From assembly GCA_963708155.1 (NCBI GenBank), contig OY970183.1, positions 124,001 to 188,000 of the forward strand: DNA of 64,000 nt, read 5' to 3'. The position numbers and the translations under genes were made by a program. This document shows positions 9,091 through 18,156 of this stretch, in pieces; position 1 is the first letter of the stretch; each line of letters opens with the position of its first letter. The DNA is from Methylovirgula sp963708155 (GTDB lineage Bacteria > Pseudomonadota > Alphaproteobacteria > Rhizobiales > Beijerinckiaceae). The notes below the pieces were generated by a model, which saw only the letters and a program-made list of their open reading frames with translations, did no database searches and had not been told where the DNA came from.

Positions 9091-10013
9091 GATGTCCTCC
9101 TCAGAAGCCCGCGCGTCATCGAACTTGGAAAATCCGCCGGAGAACCCGCTTGGAAAACGATGTCTCATCTCTTCCCCAAGCACAGCGATGAAAGCCGCCG
9201 ACGGATCGTCGATGCCTAGGCCCCAGGTGGCTCCGCACCTGCTTAAAAGCCATCCTCAATTAGAATCAGAGCTCTTCTGGGAAGCAAGCCAGCGACGCCA
9301 TTACTGAAAATGCCATCGGCCCATACAGTTCGGATCAAAACCCGTGGCCTCTTACGCTACGATCCGATCCCAAGCTTGTTGTTGGGCTGACATCCTATCG
9401 TAAGGATGTTTTTTGGGATTTGGCAGCGAGGTCAAGCCCCGCCTGCTTTATTTACATGGTGTAGGGCAACCAAAATACAATGATGCATTATTGTCCGATT
9501 ATCCAGACCAATCCCCGCGTGTCCTCGGATGGACTCTTTTGGCCCGCGCTCCATATCAATGTCTCAGTCGCTTTTCGTGCAGAAGTAAAAACGAGGAGTT
9601 TGCTATTTAATTGCGGGCTTGGTTCTGTGTGTTCCCCTAGGTGCTTGCATTGGGCCCTCGTTACGGATGGAACAGGAGTGTGCAATGAGGCGCGGTCCAC
9701 ATGCACCCTTTCAAAGTTGGAAACATGGTCTACTTCACAAGAGGACCTGCTCTAGGGCGACGCGGTTCGTAGCCCTTACGAAGTTCTAGCAATGCTTCCG
9801 GAGCGTGAGGGGGATCTCCAATATCGCATCAAGAGCGGTCTCGAACGGCTTAAGCGCGTCGCGCAAGAGAGAGATCTCGGATTCTAAGAGGCACACTTGC
9901 CGCGAGAACGGGCCGCCGTGGCGCGGAGAGGTGCCACTACCGAATATGGTTGGGGCGATTGATTTGAGCCGCTCTACGGCACCTGCGTCCAACACAGAGG
10001 GGGATTCAGGTTC
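9091..10013. other. intergenic stretch, no supported gene
   Basis: About 920 bases. A fragment reading LYLHGVGQPKYND (around 9440-9480) is faintly reminiscent of alpha/beta hydrolases but leads nowhere. Other frames are short and lack ribosome sites. It probably contains decayed sequence. Confidence 0.4.
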
Positions 10014-10787
10014 CTACGTGCCAAACCTCGGTCCGCAGAACGTAACGGTAAAGCACGCTCCGCAGCCATTATCACCAGGTGCAATCCGCAACGTGCCCTT
10101 GATCTGCTGAACAAGCGAGAGAATGATCTTCATCCCAAGCCCCTTGCTTTTCGTAGGATCGAATCCTGTCGGAAATCCCGGCCCGTTATCCACTACAGAA
10201 AGCGAATGGCCGAGCGCCGGGGAGGTTTCCAACCGAACGACGACATTGCTCTTGGCATATTTTGCCGAGTTGGTGACCAGCTCGGCGACGATAAACCCGA
10301 GCGGCGTCGCGAATAAAGTGGGTATCTCCAACTCTGTGCCTTCGACGCAAATGACGTGGCCAGTTCGTTCCCGCAGGAGGCCGGAGAGGTCCTCGCATAG
10401 CAGTTGAAGATATTGCTTAAATTCCACCTTCTCTTGATGATCGAGGACATGTAGACGGCGGTGCACGCGGCCAAAGGCGGCTATGCGATGGGCCGCCGCG
10501 TCCAAATGCGCGGCGGCTTCGGCCGAAGCCCCCCGGCTTTGCATTGATAGCAGGCTGGTGATCAATTGGAGACTGTTGAAGAGACGGTGATCGAATTCCT
10601 GTGCCAGCATGTCTTGACGTTGCAATAGGGCGCTCTTCTCGCGGAGCAATGCCTCTTCCCGGGCGAAAGCGGCCTGCAGTTCATCTGTCAGCGCATCATG
10701 CTGCGTCTGTCCGCGCCTGCCGTTTCTGATTGAAGGCAGCCACGGGATCTGTAACGGGCGGTGTTCCGTTGCGCGCGCGTTACTCAT
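10014..10787 (-). CDS. HisKA_2-family sensor histidine kinase, soluble
   Basis: The ATG is preceded by GGAGTGG. A short N-terminal helix/coiled coil (about 30-62) replaces any sensor domain. The HisKA_2 dimerisation box EFDHRLFNSLQL carries the phospho-accepting H67. The ATPase domain shows N173 (ELVTNSAKYA), DNGPGF (200-205) and GLGMK (216-220). At 257 residues with no membrane segment it is a cytoplasmic kinase. HisKA_2/HWE kinases in alphaproteobacteria often feed the PhyR-NepR-EcfG general stress pathway, but no PhyR or sigma factor is nearby. The orphan receiver near 21 kb could be a partner, without direct evidence. Confidence 0.85.
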   Translation of the reverse strand: MSNARATEHRPLQIPWLPSIRNGRRGQTQHDALTDELQAAFAREEALLREKSALLQRQDMLAQEFDHRLFNSLQLITSLLSMQSRGASAEAAAHLDAAAHRIAAFGRVHRRLHVLDHQEKVEFKQYLQLLCEDLSGLLRERTGHVICVEGTELEIPTLFATPLGFIVAELVTNSAKYAKSNVVVRLETSPALGHSLSVVDNGPGFPTGFDPTKSKGLGMKIILSLVQQIKGTLRIAPGDNGCGACFTVTFCGPRFGT

Positions 10788-11134
10788 TGTATCCACTCCG
10801 AACCTTTACGAAGCCGAAAAAGTTGATTGAAGTGGGACTCGGCGCGGCTTCGAGCGGCACGCGTTTTTCCCACGCGCGAGCATTGCACTGCACCTGAACC
10901 GAGACTGTTCAAAAGTGCTCACGATCAAAATAAATGAAGAGATGACTAATCTGCGTACAAGCCTAACAAAAGCTCGCCGCTTTGCCGGGCGAGGCGGCGT
11001 TCTACCCTGACGAAAAGCGGACAGGCGGAGAAGAAGGCGTTCAATTTAGCTCAGACTCATCTGAATCGCTGTGCCAAGAGGGAACCTGATCTGGAGCCTC
11101 AGCTTCACGCAGGCGATCTCGAAAGGACCGCGAC
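10788..11134. other. intergenic region between divergent genes
   Basis: About 350 bases between the kinase (leftward) and a small exported protein (rightward). It should carry both promoters. No operator repeat was recognised. Confidence 0.4.
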
Positions 11135-11362
11135 ATGAAAAAAGTTCTAACGCTATTCCTTGTAGCCTTTGTCGTTTCCTTCTTCGCGGCGCGCGCCATG
11201 GCGGATTCCGTGATCCTGAGCCCAAATGGCGTTGCCGTCGGCATGCATCATGACCACCACAGGAGCGATGAAGGTATGCATCACATCAAAAGCCACGACG
11301 ATCGCGATGTCGACCACCGTCACGCCGCTGATCGGGGCCACGACAAAGATCACACCGAATAA
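11135..11362 (+). CDS. small exported His/Asp-rich protein
   Basis: 75 residues. A typical signal peptide (MKKVLTLFLVAFVVSFFAARAMA, cleavage after AMA) is followed by a ~52-residue mature peptide that is very rich in His and Asp: MHHDHHRS, MHHIKSHDDRD, DHRHAADRGHDKDH. Such composition suggests periplasmic binding of Zn, Ni, Cu or Fe. CGAAAGGA precedes the ATG. No family is recognised. Confidence 0.7.
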   Translation: MKKVLTLFLVAFVVSFFAARAMADSVILSPNGVAVGMHHDHHRSDEGMHHIKSHDDRDVDHRHAADRGHDKDHTE

Positions 11363-11532
11363 TACTACAGGCGTGCAGCGCCTAGGGAGCCTCTGAACCA
11401 ACCTCGTTCGACGAGCTTGATGTGATCTCGTGTGTAATATCGAGACGGGCGTCAAACGAAAAGACGAAGCTCGCTGCTTATCTCAATATTTGTTCGCTGA
11501 TATAACTTAGGCGGTGATGCTCGGTGACCAGA

Positions 11533-12042
11533 ATGACGCGTTGCTCATCGCTCTCCCCGCTGGGATCGAAATTCGATGCCTTTCTATTCGCGTCGATCGG
11601 TGAGGACAGGAATGGAATGCCGCTCAGCGTCCTTTCGGTGCTGGCGCGCCTGGGTGTCGATCCTTGGCGGGAAGCTGCCCAATTAGCTCACCTGCCCGAA
11701 GAAACCGCGACCCTGAGGTTGGCCTCGTTTATTGCGGCACTCCCCGACGAACAGGCCGCGCATCCAGATCCTGAAATAGCTGCGGCTCGCTTGATCGCGC
11801 TTTTGCCGCGCGTGACGGCTTTCAGCGCGCCGTCGCGAGAGATGGCGATAGGGGCGAGTGGGGCCAATAGCTTGCGAGGCGTTGTCTTTGCGCTTTTCTT
11901 TGGCGTTGTCACTATGGCGCTTGTGATCAGCGCCCAGTGGACCGTGGCAAACCATCAGCAGTCGGTGCGCGTTAATAACTCTCTTCCTGAGGTCTCTAGC
12001 GTGCAAGCCCATTCGACATCCAAAGGGTGGAGGAGACACTAG
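11533..12042 (+). CDS. conserved hypothetical single-pass membrane protein
   Basis: About 169 residues starting MTRCSSLS; a GTG nine bases upstream is an alternative. The N-terminal ~100 residues are soluble (FLFASIGEDRNGM, LARLGVDPWREAAQLA, AARLIALLPRV). A strong transmembrane helix follows (VVFALFFGVVTMALVISAQW), and the tail is polar. The EDRNGM and DPWxEAA motifs recur in uncharacterised membrane proteins of Methylocystaceae/Beijerinckiaceae as far as memory allows. Function unknown. Confidence 0.65.
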   Translation: MTRCSSLSPLGSKFDAFLFASIGEDRNGMPLSVLSVLARLGVDPWREAAQLAHLPEETATLRLASFIAALPDEQAAHPDPEIAAARLIALLPRVTAFSAPSREMAIGASGANSLRGVVFALFFGVVTMALVISAQWTVANHQQSVRVNNSLPEVSSVQAHSTSKGWRRH

Positions 12043-12057
12043 GCGCGGTAAGATATG

Positions 12058-12762
12058 TCATGGCGGTTGGATAGTCCGCGGAGGCTCGGCCAGCACCACA
12101 CTGAGCAACGAACTATGGACTGCGAGATGGCCATTATAATCGATGAAGCCGGCTTTGCGAAACTTGTTCATGAAATGACTGACTCGCGATCGCGTCGTGC
12201 CTATCATCTCGGCGAGGGTTTCTTGACTGATCTTTGCGATGAGCGGCTCCGGCCGACCTTCCTTGCCGAAATTGGCCAGGAGCAACAGCAGCCGGGCAAG
12301 CCTCTTCTCGGTTGAGTTGAAGAGCTGATCGACAAGGTCCTCCTCGACCCGGGCGTTCCGGGCCAGAATATGGGAGACGAACATCTGGGAAAACGCGGGC
12401 TCTTCTCGAAGGACGCGGATGATTTCCGTTTTTTCTACGCGCATCGTTACGCAGTCCGTCATTGCGCTCGCCGTGGCCAGGCGCTTCGGCTGACCGATCA
12501 AACATCCCTCGCCGACGAATTCGTCTACACCCAAAATTGCGACGACGGCTTCTTTTCCGTGCTTCGAGACGACGGTGACTTTAACCTTACCCTTCCGGAT
12601 GTAGAAAATCGCATCCGCGTCATCGCCTTGCGTAAAAAGAATCTCGCGCTTGCGATGTGTGGAAACGACTCGGCCCTTGGCTGCGGTTTCCAAGAAAATC
12701 GCGGGATCAAACCGCCCCGTTCCCCCTCCGGATTTTTTGCGGGGAATCTTCGGCGCGTCCAT
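12058..12762 (-). CDS. Crp/Fnr-family transcriptional regulator
   Basis: The ATG is preceded by AAGGAGA. Residues ~30-125 form a cyclic-nucleotide-binding-like barrel (ILFTQGDDADAIFYIRKG). The FVGEGCLIG loop lacks the full cAMP phosphate cassette, and there is no Fnr-type N-terminal cysteine cluster. The dimer helix is at 125-150. The C-terminal winged helix carries ISQETLAEMIGTTRSRVSHFMNKF (178-201), a good Crp-family recognition helix. The effector is not predictable. It is convergent with the membrane protein gene to its left. Confidence 0.88.
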   Translation of the reverse strand: MDAPKIPRKKSGGGTGRFDPAIFLETAAKGRVVSTHRKREILFTQGDDADAIFYIRKGKVKVTVVSKHGKEAVVAILGVDEFVGEGCLIGQPKRLATASAMTDCVTMRVEKTEIIRVLREEPAFSQMFVSHILARNARVEEDLVDQLFNSTEKRLARLLLLLANFGKEGRPEPLIAKISQETLAEMIGTTRSRVSHFMNKFRKAGFIDYNGHLAVHSSLLSVVLAEPPRTIQPP

Positions 12763-12950
12763 CCTGTCTCCTTGCCATTTGAGCAATCCAGTACAATCGC
12801 GATGACGCGAGCGTATAAAAATAGCTCACTTCGAGAAAAAGAGCGCTTCACCTTTTCGTTTGGCGTCGCCCTTTCTTCAATAACTTAGGAACGAACCAGT
12901 CTCTCAGCAATTGCTACTATGTAATTTATCATCTTTTCAAGGAAATCGAC

Positions 12951-13232
12951 ATGAAACAAATCTCAAGAAATATCCTTTTCGCGGGCACTGCGGCGCTGGC
13001 CCTGTCTTTGGCTCCTTCCATCGCTGATGCTCACGGTGGTGGCGGCCATGTTGGCGGTGGCGGTGGTCATGTGGGCGGTGGTCAGGCAGGTGGCCACTTT
13101 GCCGGCGGTCACCATGGCCATGGCGGCCGATATGCCGGCAGCTACAGACATGGATATGGATACGGCGGATACGGCGGCTACTGCGGGCCCATCCAGATAG
13201 CCGCAGGCCTCTGCAACGGATACGGTTACTGA
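12951..13232 (+). CDS. small exported Gly/His-rich protein
   Basis: 93 residues. A signal peptide with the site SIADA|HG is followed by repeats of the type GGGHVGG, then GGHHGHGG and a Tyr/Gly-rich end (YGYGGYGGYCG) with two cysteines. Composition suggests metal binding or a structural coat role in the periplasm or outside the cell. A long inverted repeat immediately downstream looks like its terminator. Confidence 0.7.
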   Translation: MKQISRNILFAGTAALALSLAPSIADAHGGGGHVGGGGGHVGGGQAGGHFAGGHHGHGGRYAGSYRHGYGYGGYGGYCGPIQIAAGLCNGYGY

Positions 13233-13260
13233 AATGATCAGGTTTAGGTTCTGATCATTT
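13232..13260 (+). terminator. 10-bp stem hairpin after the Gly/His-rich gene
   Basis: AAATGATCAG and CTGATCATTT pair perfectly around a nine-base loop and are followed by TCTT. It begins at the stop codon of the upstream gene. The stem is AT-rich and the T tract short, so termination efficiency is uncertain. Confidence 0.6.
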
Positions 13261-13382
13261 TCTTGCTGAGCGGACGAGGAATTGATTCAAGCGGTGGTCA
13301 GGGGCATCGCCGGGAGCAATTTTTCGGCTCCGTCGGCAAATTACGGTTGGCTATACCGATAAGGCGTCGATAGGAGACTTCT

Positions 13383-13457
13383 ATGATTTTCGGCGGCGGA
13401 ATTTTAGGACTCATTATTCTCATTGCCGTCATCGTGCTTGTTGTCAGAGCACTATAA
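13383..13457 (+). CDS. 24-residue hydrophobic membrane peptide
   Basis: TAGGAGA precedes the ATG at proper distance. The peptide reads MIFGGGILGLIILIAVIVL then VVRAL: one membrane helix with an N-terminal Gly cluster and a short basic tail. It is too short for routine gene calling. It resembles small hydrophobic proteins such as those related to DUF3309 but lacks the second helix. The function is unknown. Confidence 0.5.
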   Translation: MIFGGGILGLIILIAVIVLVVRAL

Positions 13458-13644
13458 CTGATGCAGCGATGATATATACCGTACCAGGACCACGAACGAT
13501 CACAGCGATCACGCAGATCGCAGCGAATAGCAGCGGATAAGAGAGAGCGTAAGCGATGGCCAAGGAACCAATCTTTGGCTTATCCATTCTCCCGCCGCGG
13601 ACCCAGCGGATTGATCTGCTTCGTTGATTTCACGGCGGACGGCG

Positions 13645-14763
13645 ATGATGTCTTTGAGCGAAGTGACAGTCCCAACGACCGAAACTGTCTCCAAGGAATT
13701 GCCCGACCCGGCTCGCGACGACGTCCCGCTGCCGTCGGATCTGAACACTGTGTTCCTCGCGATACTGGTTCTGTTTTCGACGCTGACTGCCGCTTATATT
13801 GCCGCAGAGGTCATCCTCCCGATCGTCCTCGCGGTCGTGCTGAAGCTTCTGCTTCAGCCTGCGATGAGGTTTTTGGGACGCCTGCATATTCCTCGGTCGC
13901 TGGCCGCGCTCCTTCTTATCTTCTCCGTATTCGCCGTCATTGCCGGGATCGGCACCGGAGTGTCGAGCGCGGCCAAAAGTTGGGCGGAGCGGCTGCCGGA
14001 CTCGCTTCCTCGTATCGAGGAAAGACTGCGTTTCGTGAGCGAGCCGATTGAGAAAATGCACCGCTTTCTGAATAGAGCGGACACTATGGGGCGGCCGGCC
14101 GCCAGTGCCGGCTCAAACCTGGGGTTGACTGAGACCTTGTTCCGCGGGACCCAGCATTTCGCCAGCGGCCTGTTCGAGACAATTCTGGTCCTGTTTTTTT
14201 TGCTTGTTTCGGGCGACATGTTTCTGCGGCGTCTCGTCGAAATCATGCCGCGCTTCAAGGATAAGCGGCAGGTCGTCGACATCTCGCAGCAGGTGGAAGG
14301 CAATATTTCAGCATATCTTTTGACGATCACTTTTATGAACGCCCTGGTGGGCATCGCAACAGCCGCGGTCATGTGGGGGTGCGGCGTAGGCGATCCCGTT
14401 CTCTGGGGTGTCGTCGCATTCCTTCTCAACTTCGTGCCGATCATCGGCCCGATCGTTGGGGTCGCGCTGTTTCTTTTCGCCGGTCTGTTGGAAATTCCGA
14501 CTTTTTGGCAGGCACTTTTGCCTGCCGGACTCTATTTCGTAATTCACGTTCTGGAAGGCGAGACAATAACGCCGATCCTTCTGGCGCGCAGGTTCACTCT
14601 CAACCCGGTTCTCGTCATCATTTCCCTGATTTTCTGGTTTTGGATGTGGGGCGTTCCGGGCGCCATCCTGTCTGTGCCAATGCTTGCAATCACGAAAATC
14701 ATCTGCGACGGAATCGGGCCGCTCAATTCCATTGGCCATTTTTTGGAAGGCGATGCGGCCTGA
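13645..14763 (+). CDS. AI-2E/PerM-family membrane permease
   Basis: About 372 residues. The order of segments fits the family: two N-terminal helices (VFLAILVLFSTLTAAYIAAEVI), the region LPRIEERLRF as extramembrane helix, and C-terminal helices with GDPVLWGVVAFLLNFVPIIGPI and GAILSVPMLAI. The family's typical NFVPIIG and GxPGxxLAxP motifs are present as NFVPIIG and GVPGAILSVP. Substrates of most members are unknown; some export AI-2 and others help Na+/Li+ export. The ATG pair is chosen over an upstream TTG. A second paralogue lies in the core region next to hdaA. Confidence 0.85.
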   Translation: MMSLSEVTVPTTETVSKELPDPARDDVPLPSDLNTVFLAILVLFSTLTAAYIAAEVILPIVLAVVLKLLLQPAMRFLGRLHIPRSLAALLLIFSVFAVIAGIGTGVSSAAKSWAERLPDSLPRIEERLRFVSEPIEKMHRFLNRADTMGRPAASAGSNLGLTETLFRGTQHFASGLFETILVLFFLLVSGDMFLRRLVEIMPRFKDKRQVVDISQQVEGNISAYLLTITFMNALVGIATAAVMWGCGVGDPVLWGVVAFLLNFVPIIGPIVGVALFLFAGLLEIPTFWQALLPAGLYFVIHVLEGETITPILLARRFTLNPVLVIISLIFWFWMWGVPGAILSVPMLAITKIICDGIGPLNSIGHFLEGDAA

Positions 14764-14807
14764 AACTCGCGCACTCTTATTTCAAACGGGAGCTGGTCAA
14801 GCCCCGA

Positions 14808-14978
14808 TCAAACGCCTGTGCCGTGGAGGGCGCCCGCGAGCCAGAGCACGATGAGTACGATGATAAGCAGTCCAAGGATGCCGCCCAGGCCTCTTCCGCC
14901 ATAGCGGTTATAGCCGTAGTAGCCGCCGCCTCCGCCGAGTAGCAGGATCAGCACTATAATAATCAGAATTGTCCCCAT
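14808..14978 (-). CDS. DUF3309-like two-helix small membrane protein
   Basis: The start MGTILIIIVLILLLGGGGG is preceded by AGGAGCG. The 56-residue protein has a hydrophobic helix, a Gly/Tyr-rich hairpin (YYGYNRYGGRGLGG) and a second helix (ILGLLIIVLIVLWLAG). This is the layout of DUF3309 proteins, although the usual Trp/Pro-containing centre is replaced by Gly and Tyr. Longer upstream extensions lack a start signal. Confidence 0.65.
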   Translation of the reverse strand: MGTILIIIVLILLLGGGGGYYGYNRYGGRGLGGILGLLIIVLIVLWLAGALHGTGV

Positions 14979-15195
14979 TGCCCGCGCTCCTATTAATTGA
15001 GTTCCGCGCTGACGCACCGAGCTTTCGCGCGGACACAACCTGCGCACCTGATAAACTATTCAAAGTACATATGGGTAATGGTCGAGAGCCAGCTTCGTTC
15101 CAAGATAGGAACGATTAGTTTTAAGGGGGACAACCGCCGCGACCCGTCAGGATCTATAACTTGCGGCTACGGTCCTGGCGCTATCGCTCCGCAGC

Positions 15196-15399
15196 CTAAA
15201 AGCTGCTGTTGCGCACCACAATTCCAGGCTCGACAGTAATCTCCGCGAACGGCTTACGAACATGGCGGCGGGAAGCTATCGTGGCTTTCGCGACGATTTC
15301 CTTAAAGGTCTTCGCTTGGACTTTGAGGCCAGGAACGTTCGAGGACGAGATGAAGAAGTGTCCTGCCATGTCATAGCCGATGGCAATTTTATAGCGCAT
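15196..15399 (-). CDS. DUF1902/HicB-like small protein
   Basis: 67 residues. The pattern YKIAIGYDMAGHFFISSSNVPGL followed by VQAKTFKEIVAKA resembles the HicB/DUF1902 fold (strand, strand with a DxxGxF turn, then a helix beginning TFxE). No HicA-like RNA-binding toxin gene is adjacent, so it is an orphan rather than a complete toxin-antitoxin pair. Confidence 0.55.
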   Translation of the reverse strand: MRYKIAIGYDMAGHFFISSSNVPGLKVQAKTFKEIVAKATIASRRHVRKPFAEITVEPGIVVRNSSF

Positions 15400-15580
15400 T
15401 CGTGGACAACGATTGGCAGCGGCAAAGGTTCCCGACGAGCGAGCGCCTTACCGACCAATTTGCGCCAGCTACCAATTACAGCCAATCTCATAGGTGGAAT
15501 CTATTGCCAAAGGCTGGTTCGGAAACAATGGCTTGCCATTGCATTAGTAGATCAACATAGCTTCCTTTTTGGAACTTCAA

Positions 15581-16471
15581 ATGATTGCGCTGAAAATCTG
15601 TCACAAGACAACCTACCGCTACTGGCGGCCGGTAAGTCTCCGCCCGCACCGATTGATGCTCCGCCCACGTGAGAGCAGCGATCTGCGCCTGATTTCGAGC
15701 GACGTCGTGGTGACACCTGCTGCCAAGATGACTTGGGCGCATGATGTCTTCGGCAATGTAGTGACGTCTGCGAGCTTTCAAGCCATGACCGACACGCTCG
15801 TGATCGAGAGCGTCGCGCACCTTGAGCTCGATACGATCGCTTGGCCCATCTTTGATATCGCCGCGTCAGCCATTTTTTATCCATTCCGCTATTCCGACAA
15901 CGATTGGATCGACCTCGGCGCCTTGGCGATTCAGCAATATGCCGATCCGACCGGGCGATTGCAGAAATGGACACAGGCCTTCGTCCGCAGCAATCCAACC
16001 GATACTCTCTCACTGCTGAAGGATCTCAATGTTAATATCTCGTCATGGATCTCATATCAGAGCCGTGACGATGAAGGGACCCAGTCGCCTCTGCACACCT
16101 TGGACCGGGGGTGCGGTTCCTGCCGTGACTTTGCGGTCCTCTTTGCCGAGGCCACGCGAAGTCTTGGCTTCGGTGCGCGCATCGTCTCTGGGTATCTCTA
16201 CAATCCAGATCAATATATGAAAGGGTCGAGCGACCTAGGCTCAACCCATGCCTGGGCGGAAGTCTACGTGCCGGGTGCTGGCTGGATTACCTTCGATCCG
16301 ACGAACCGCAGTGTTGGCGGCTTCAATCTAATCCCCGTCGCTGTCGCGCGTGACATTCGTCAGGCGGTACCCGTAGCCGGCAGTTTTGTTGGAATGACCG
16401 ACGCCTTTCGGGATATGATAGTGGAAGTCGGTGTGACACCGCAGACGGGTGCGGCTGCACGATCGATTTGA
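15581..16471 (+). CDS. transglutaminase-like cysteine protease family protein
   Basis: 296 residues. The N-terminal bacterial transglutaminase-like region (HKTTYRYWRPV, HRLMLRPRES) is followed by the catalytic domain: C181 in GCGSCRDFA, H223 in STHAWAEVY and D239 in FDPTNRSVGG form a complete triad. GxSCRDxA and THAWxE are signatures of the COG1305 group. Such proteins often act as peptidases or amidases, sometimes next to alpha-E proteins and circularly permuted ATP-grasp genes, but no such partner is present here. No signal peptide, so probably cytoplasmic. Confidence 0.88.
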   Translation: MIALKICHKTTYRYWRPVSLRPHRLMLRPRESSDLRLISSDVVVTPAAKMTWAHDVFGNVVTSASFQAMTDTLVIESVAHLELDTIAWPIFDIAASAIFYPFRYSDNDWIDLGALAIQQYADPTGRLQKWTQAFVRSNPTDTLSLLKDLNVNISSWISYQSRDDEGTQSPLHTLDRGCGSCRDFAVLFAEATRSLGFGARIVSGYLYNPDQYMKGSSDLGSTHAWAEVYVPGAGWITFDPTNRSVGGFNLIPVAVARDIRQAVPVAGSFVGMTDAFRDMIVEVGVTPQTGAAARSI

Positions 16472-17100
16472 TTCCGGCCTCGTCCTTTTGGATATGTTCA
16501 GCGGGCTAAGACGAATAGCGCTTCCTTGTGGGCGAGAGCTGCCGATCGGCGCAAAGCAGACCGTCGCCTTCCGGCCCCAGCAGCCAACTGTCAATTCCAG
16601 TCATCGCCCCGCTTAGAGGGCGGCGCGTTATAGAATTGGCTTAAATGGCGGATCGCCGATCGGTGCCGGATCAGGCGTTGGGAATCGGTGGCCCGGGCTG
16701 CGGCAGAGGCGCGGGTGGCTCTCTTACTCGCCAGACTCCAATAATTGGGGTCAGCGGTTGGCGGAATTAATTTCCTTTGTCCGAAACCTGCAAGACAAGG
16801 ACTATGCGTTAATTGCAACCGAGGCTGGATGACGCGCGGCGCTATTGAGGCCAGTCTGCACCGCTGGCCCAGGATGGATTGGGCGTAATAGGCGGAACGA
16901 TCAGCGTGCCCGGACATTGGACCTACGCGGCCGACGCTGGGCCCCCGACGTCGACCGCGTTAGCGCCTCGCTTGGCTGACCTGCCGGCGGGGCGTTTTTG
17001 CGCGCGGCGATGCGATCGAGCGCGGCGATGAGCCTTAGTCCCGAACGTCTGCAAAGCCTGGAACCAGATTGGAAGGGCGGACCAGCGACGTAGGGCTTGT
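16472..17100. other. intergenic stretch with one copy of a dispersed repeat
   Basis: About 630 bases. Apart from the repeat near 16.83-16.88 kb no gene is supported. Open frames are short and lack start signals. Confidence 0.4.
16828..16884 (+). repeat. dispersed GAIEAxxHRWP repeat, copy 1
   Basis: One of three related ~45-base units within 1.4 kb. Translated, this copy reads MTRGAIEASLHRWPRMDWA followed by a stop. It lies outside any supported gene. The nucleotide core GATTGAGGCCA (CTATTGAGGCCA here) plus CAxxGxTGGCC is common to all copies. Confidence 0.6.
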
Positions 17101-17259
17101 CTACAGCATCGGCGGCACTGGTAGCGGGTCGATCAGTGGCCTCGGATCAGAGCTCGGCTGCGGCGGATCGGGCTGCGGCGGGAGAGGTTCAGGGGACGGC
17201 TCCTTCGGACCCGGCCTTGGCGGATTCGGGTCGATCGGCGATGGCTTTGGTTCCGGCAT
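17101..17259 (-). CDS. 52-residue proline-rich protein
   Basis: The ATG is preceded by GAAGTG. The peptide begins MPEPKPSPIDPNPPRP and ends PLIDPLPVPPML; over one third of its residues are proline, with repeating P-x-P and DP units. Short proline-rich proteins of this type occur in many Hyphomicrobiales and have no known role. The opposite strand is open and reads as Gly/Ser-rich, which is simply the complement of Pro-rich codons. Confidence 0.5.
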   Translation of the reverse strand: MPEPKPSPIDPNPPRPGPKEPSPEPLPPQPDPPQPSSDPRPLIDPLPVPPML

Positions 17260-17325
17260 ATCACTTCAATGTTGCCGGTCGACCGAAGTTCCGCTCGAGT
17301 GCCGTCCTTGTTCAAAGGATCGATC

Positions 17326-17607
17326 ATGAAAAGCGAACCAAGAAGGGCATCCCTCGCCGGCGTGACAACGCTGATAATTGCAATGGGATCGAGCGGAGTG
17401 CCTGCGATTGCTTGTTGCAGGCATCACCACCCCCATGTCTCAAGCTATTACGGCTGGCCGGACCGCCTTGCTCGCATGTCTAGCTACTGGCGGCCAACGG
17501 GCCATGGCTGCGGGCCGTTTGGGGACAACGCGGACGGCTGGGAGATCGGCTGGAATGGCGCCTGCTACTATCCCTACTACGGCTTCCCGTACGGCAACGG
17601 GCCGTAG
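17326..17607 (+). CDS. small exported Tyr/Trp/Gly-rich protein
   Basis: The start MKSEPRRASL is preceded by AAAGGAT. A signal peptide (hydrophobic LAGVTTLIIAMGSSGVPAIA) leads into CCRHHHPH and an aromatic-rich mature chain (YYGWPDRLARMSSYW, ACYYPYYGFPYG). 93 residues in total. The Cys-Cys-x-His-His-His start of the mature protein suggests metal binding. No family recognised. Confidence 0.6.
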   Translation: MKSEPRRASLAGVTTLIIAMGSSGVPAIACCRHHHPHVSSYYGWPDRLARMSSYWRPTGHGCGPFGDNADGWEIGWNGACYYPYYGFPYGNGP

Positions 17608-17636
17608 TCAAAATCCTAGCCTAAAAGTCGTGCTTT

Positions 17637-17712
17637 CAAAACGCGCGGCGCGATTGAGGCCAAGCAGCACAGGTGGCCTAGGATGGAAGAGGCTCAGGCG
17701 CGGCGGGCGACC
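17637..17712 (+). repeat. dispersed GAIEAxxHRWP repeat, copy 2
   Basis: The same reading frame logic as copy 1 gives KTRGAIEAKQHRWPRMEEA, continuing AQARRATL to a stop. It lies between two small exported-protein genes, outside any supported coding region. Confidence 0.6.
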
Positions 17713-17756
17713 CTGTAGCCCATATGAACCACCTCGGAGCCGCTTATGAAAATGCG

Positions 17757-17957
17757 TCAGTAAACCCGCCGATGCACCACAACGCCCCGGTGATAGCCTG
17801 CGTGGTAGCCATAACCGCGATGGACCCCAACGGCGCCATGGTGCCCGACGCAGCCGGCGCGATAGACGCCGCGGGCGCAAACGACTGCGTTTGCGTTCTC
17901 AGCGATGAAAGTAGTGACTGCGCACGCGACCAGCAAAGTGCGAATGAAGGATTTCAT
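17757..17957 (-). CDS. small exported His/Gly/Tyr-rich protein
   Basis: 66 residues. The signal peptide MKSFIRTLLVACAVTTFIAE ends near ANA, and the mature part carries two Cys and many His, Gly, Val and Tyr residues (GHHGAVGVHRGYGYHAGYHRG). AGGAGA is found upstream of the ATG. It has the same general design as the other tiny exported proteins in this region. Confidence 0.65.
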   Translation of the reverse strand: MKSFIRTLLVACAVTTFIAENANAVVCARGVYRAGCVGHHGAVGVHRGYGYHAGYHRGVVVHRRVY

Positions 17958-18156
17958 CGATATTTCTCCTATGAGAGAATTAACACATTGCGAGACTAAC
18001 GAATTGCGCAGCCAACAAAATCGGACACCAACCTAAAGTCAGATTAACGCAGCAATAAGACCAATGCCGCTCAACAAGGCACCGTTGAAGGTGGGCTGCA
18101 TTTTACACGGTGCGCACTGCCGGATCTGCGGATACGCTCACGGCAACGCGCATAAA

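Noticed and set aside
9413..9610. Fragment reading LYLHGVGQ, like an alpha/beta hydrolase strand
   Set aside because: Too short; no nucleophile elbow or further hydrolase motif in any frame nearby.
17069..17329. Gly/Ser-rich plus-strand frame
   Set aside because: Its composition is the complement of the proline-rich gene on the minus strand, which has the better start and stop.
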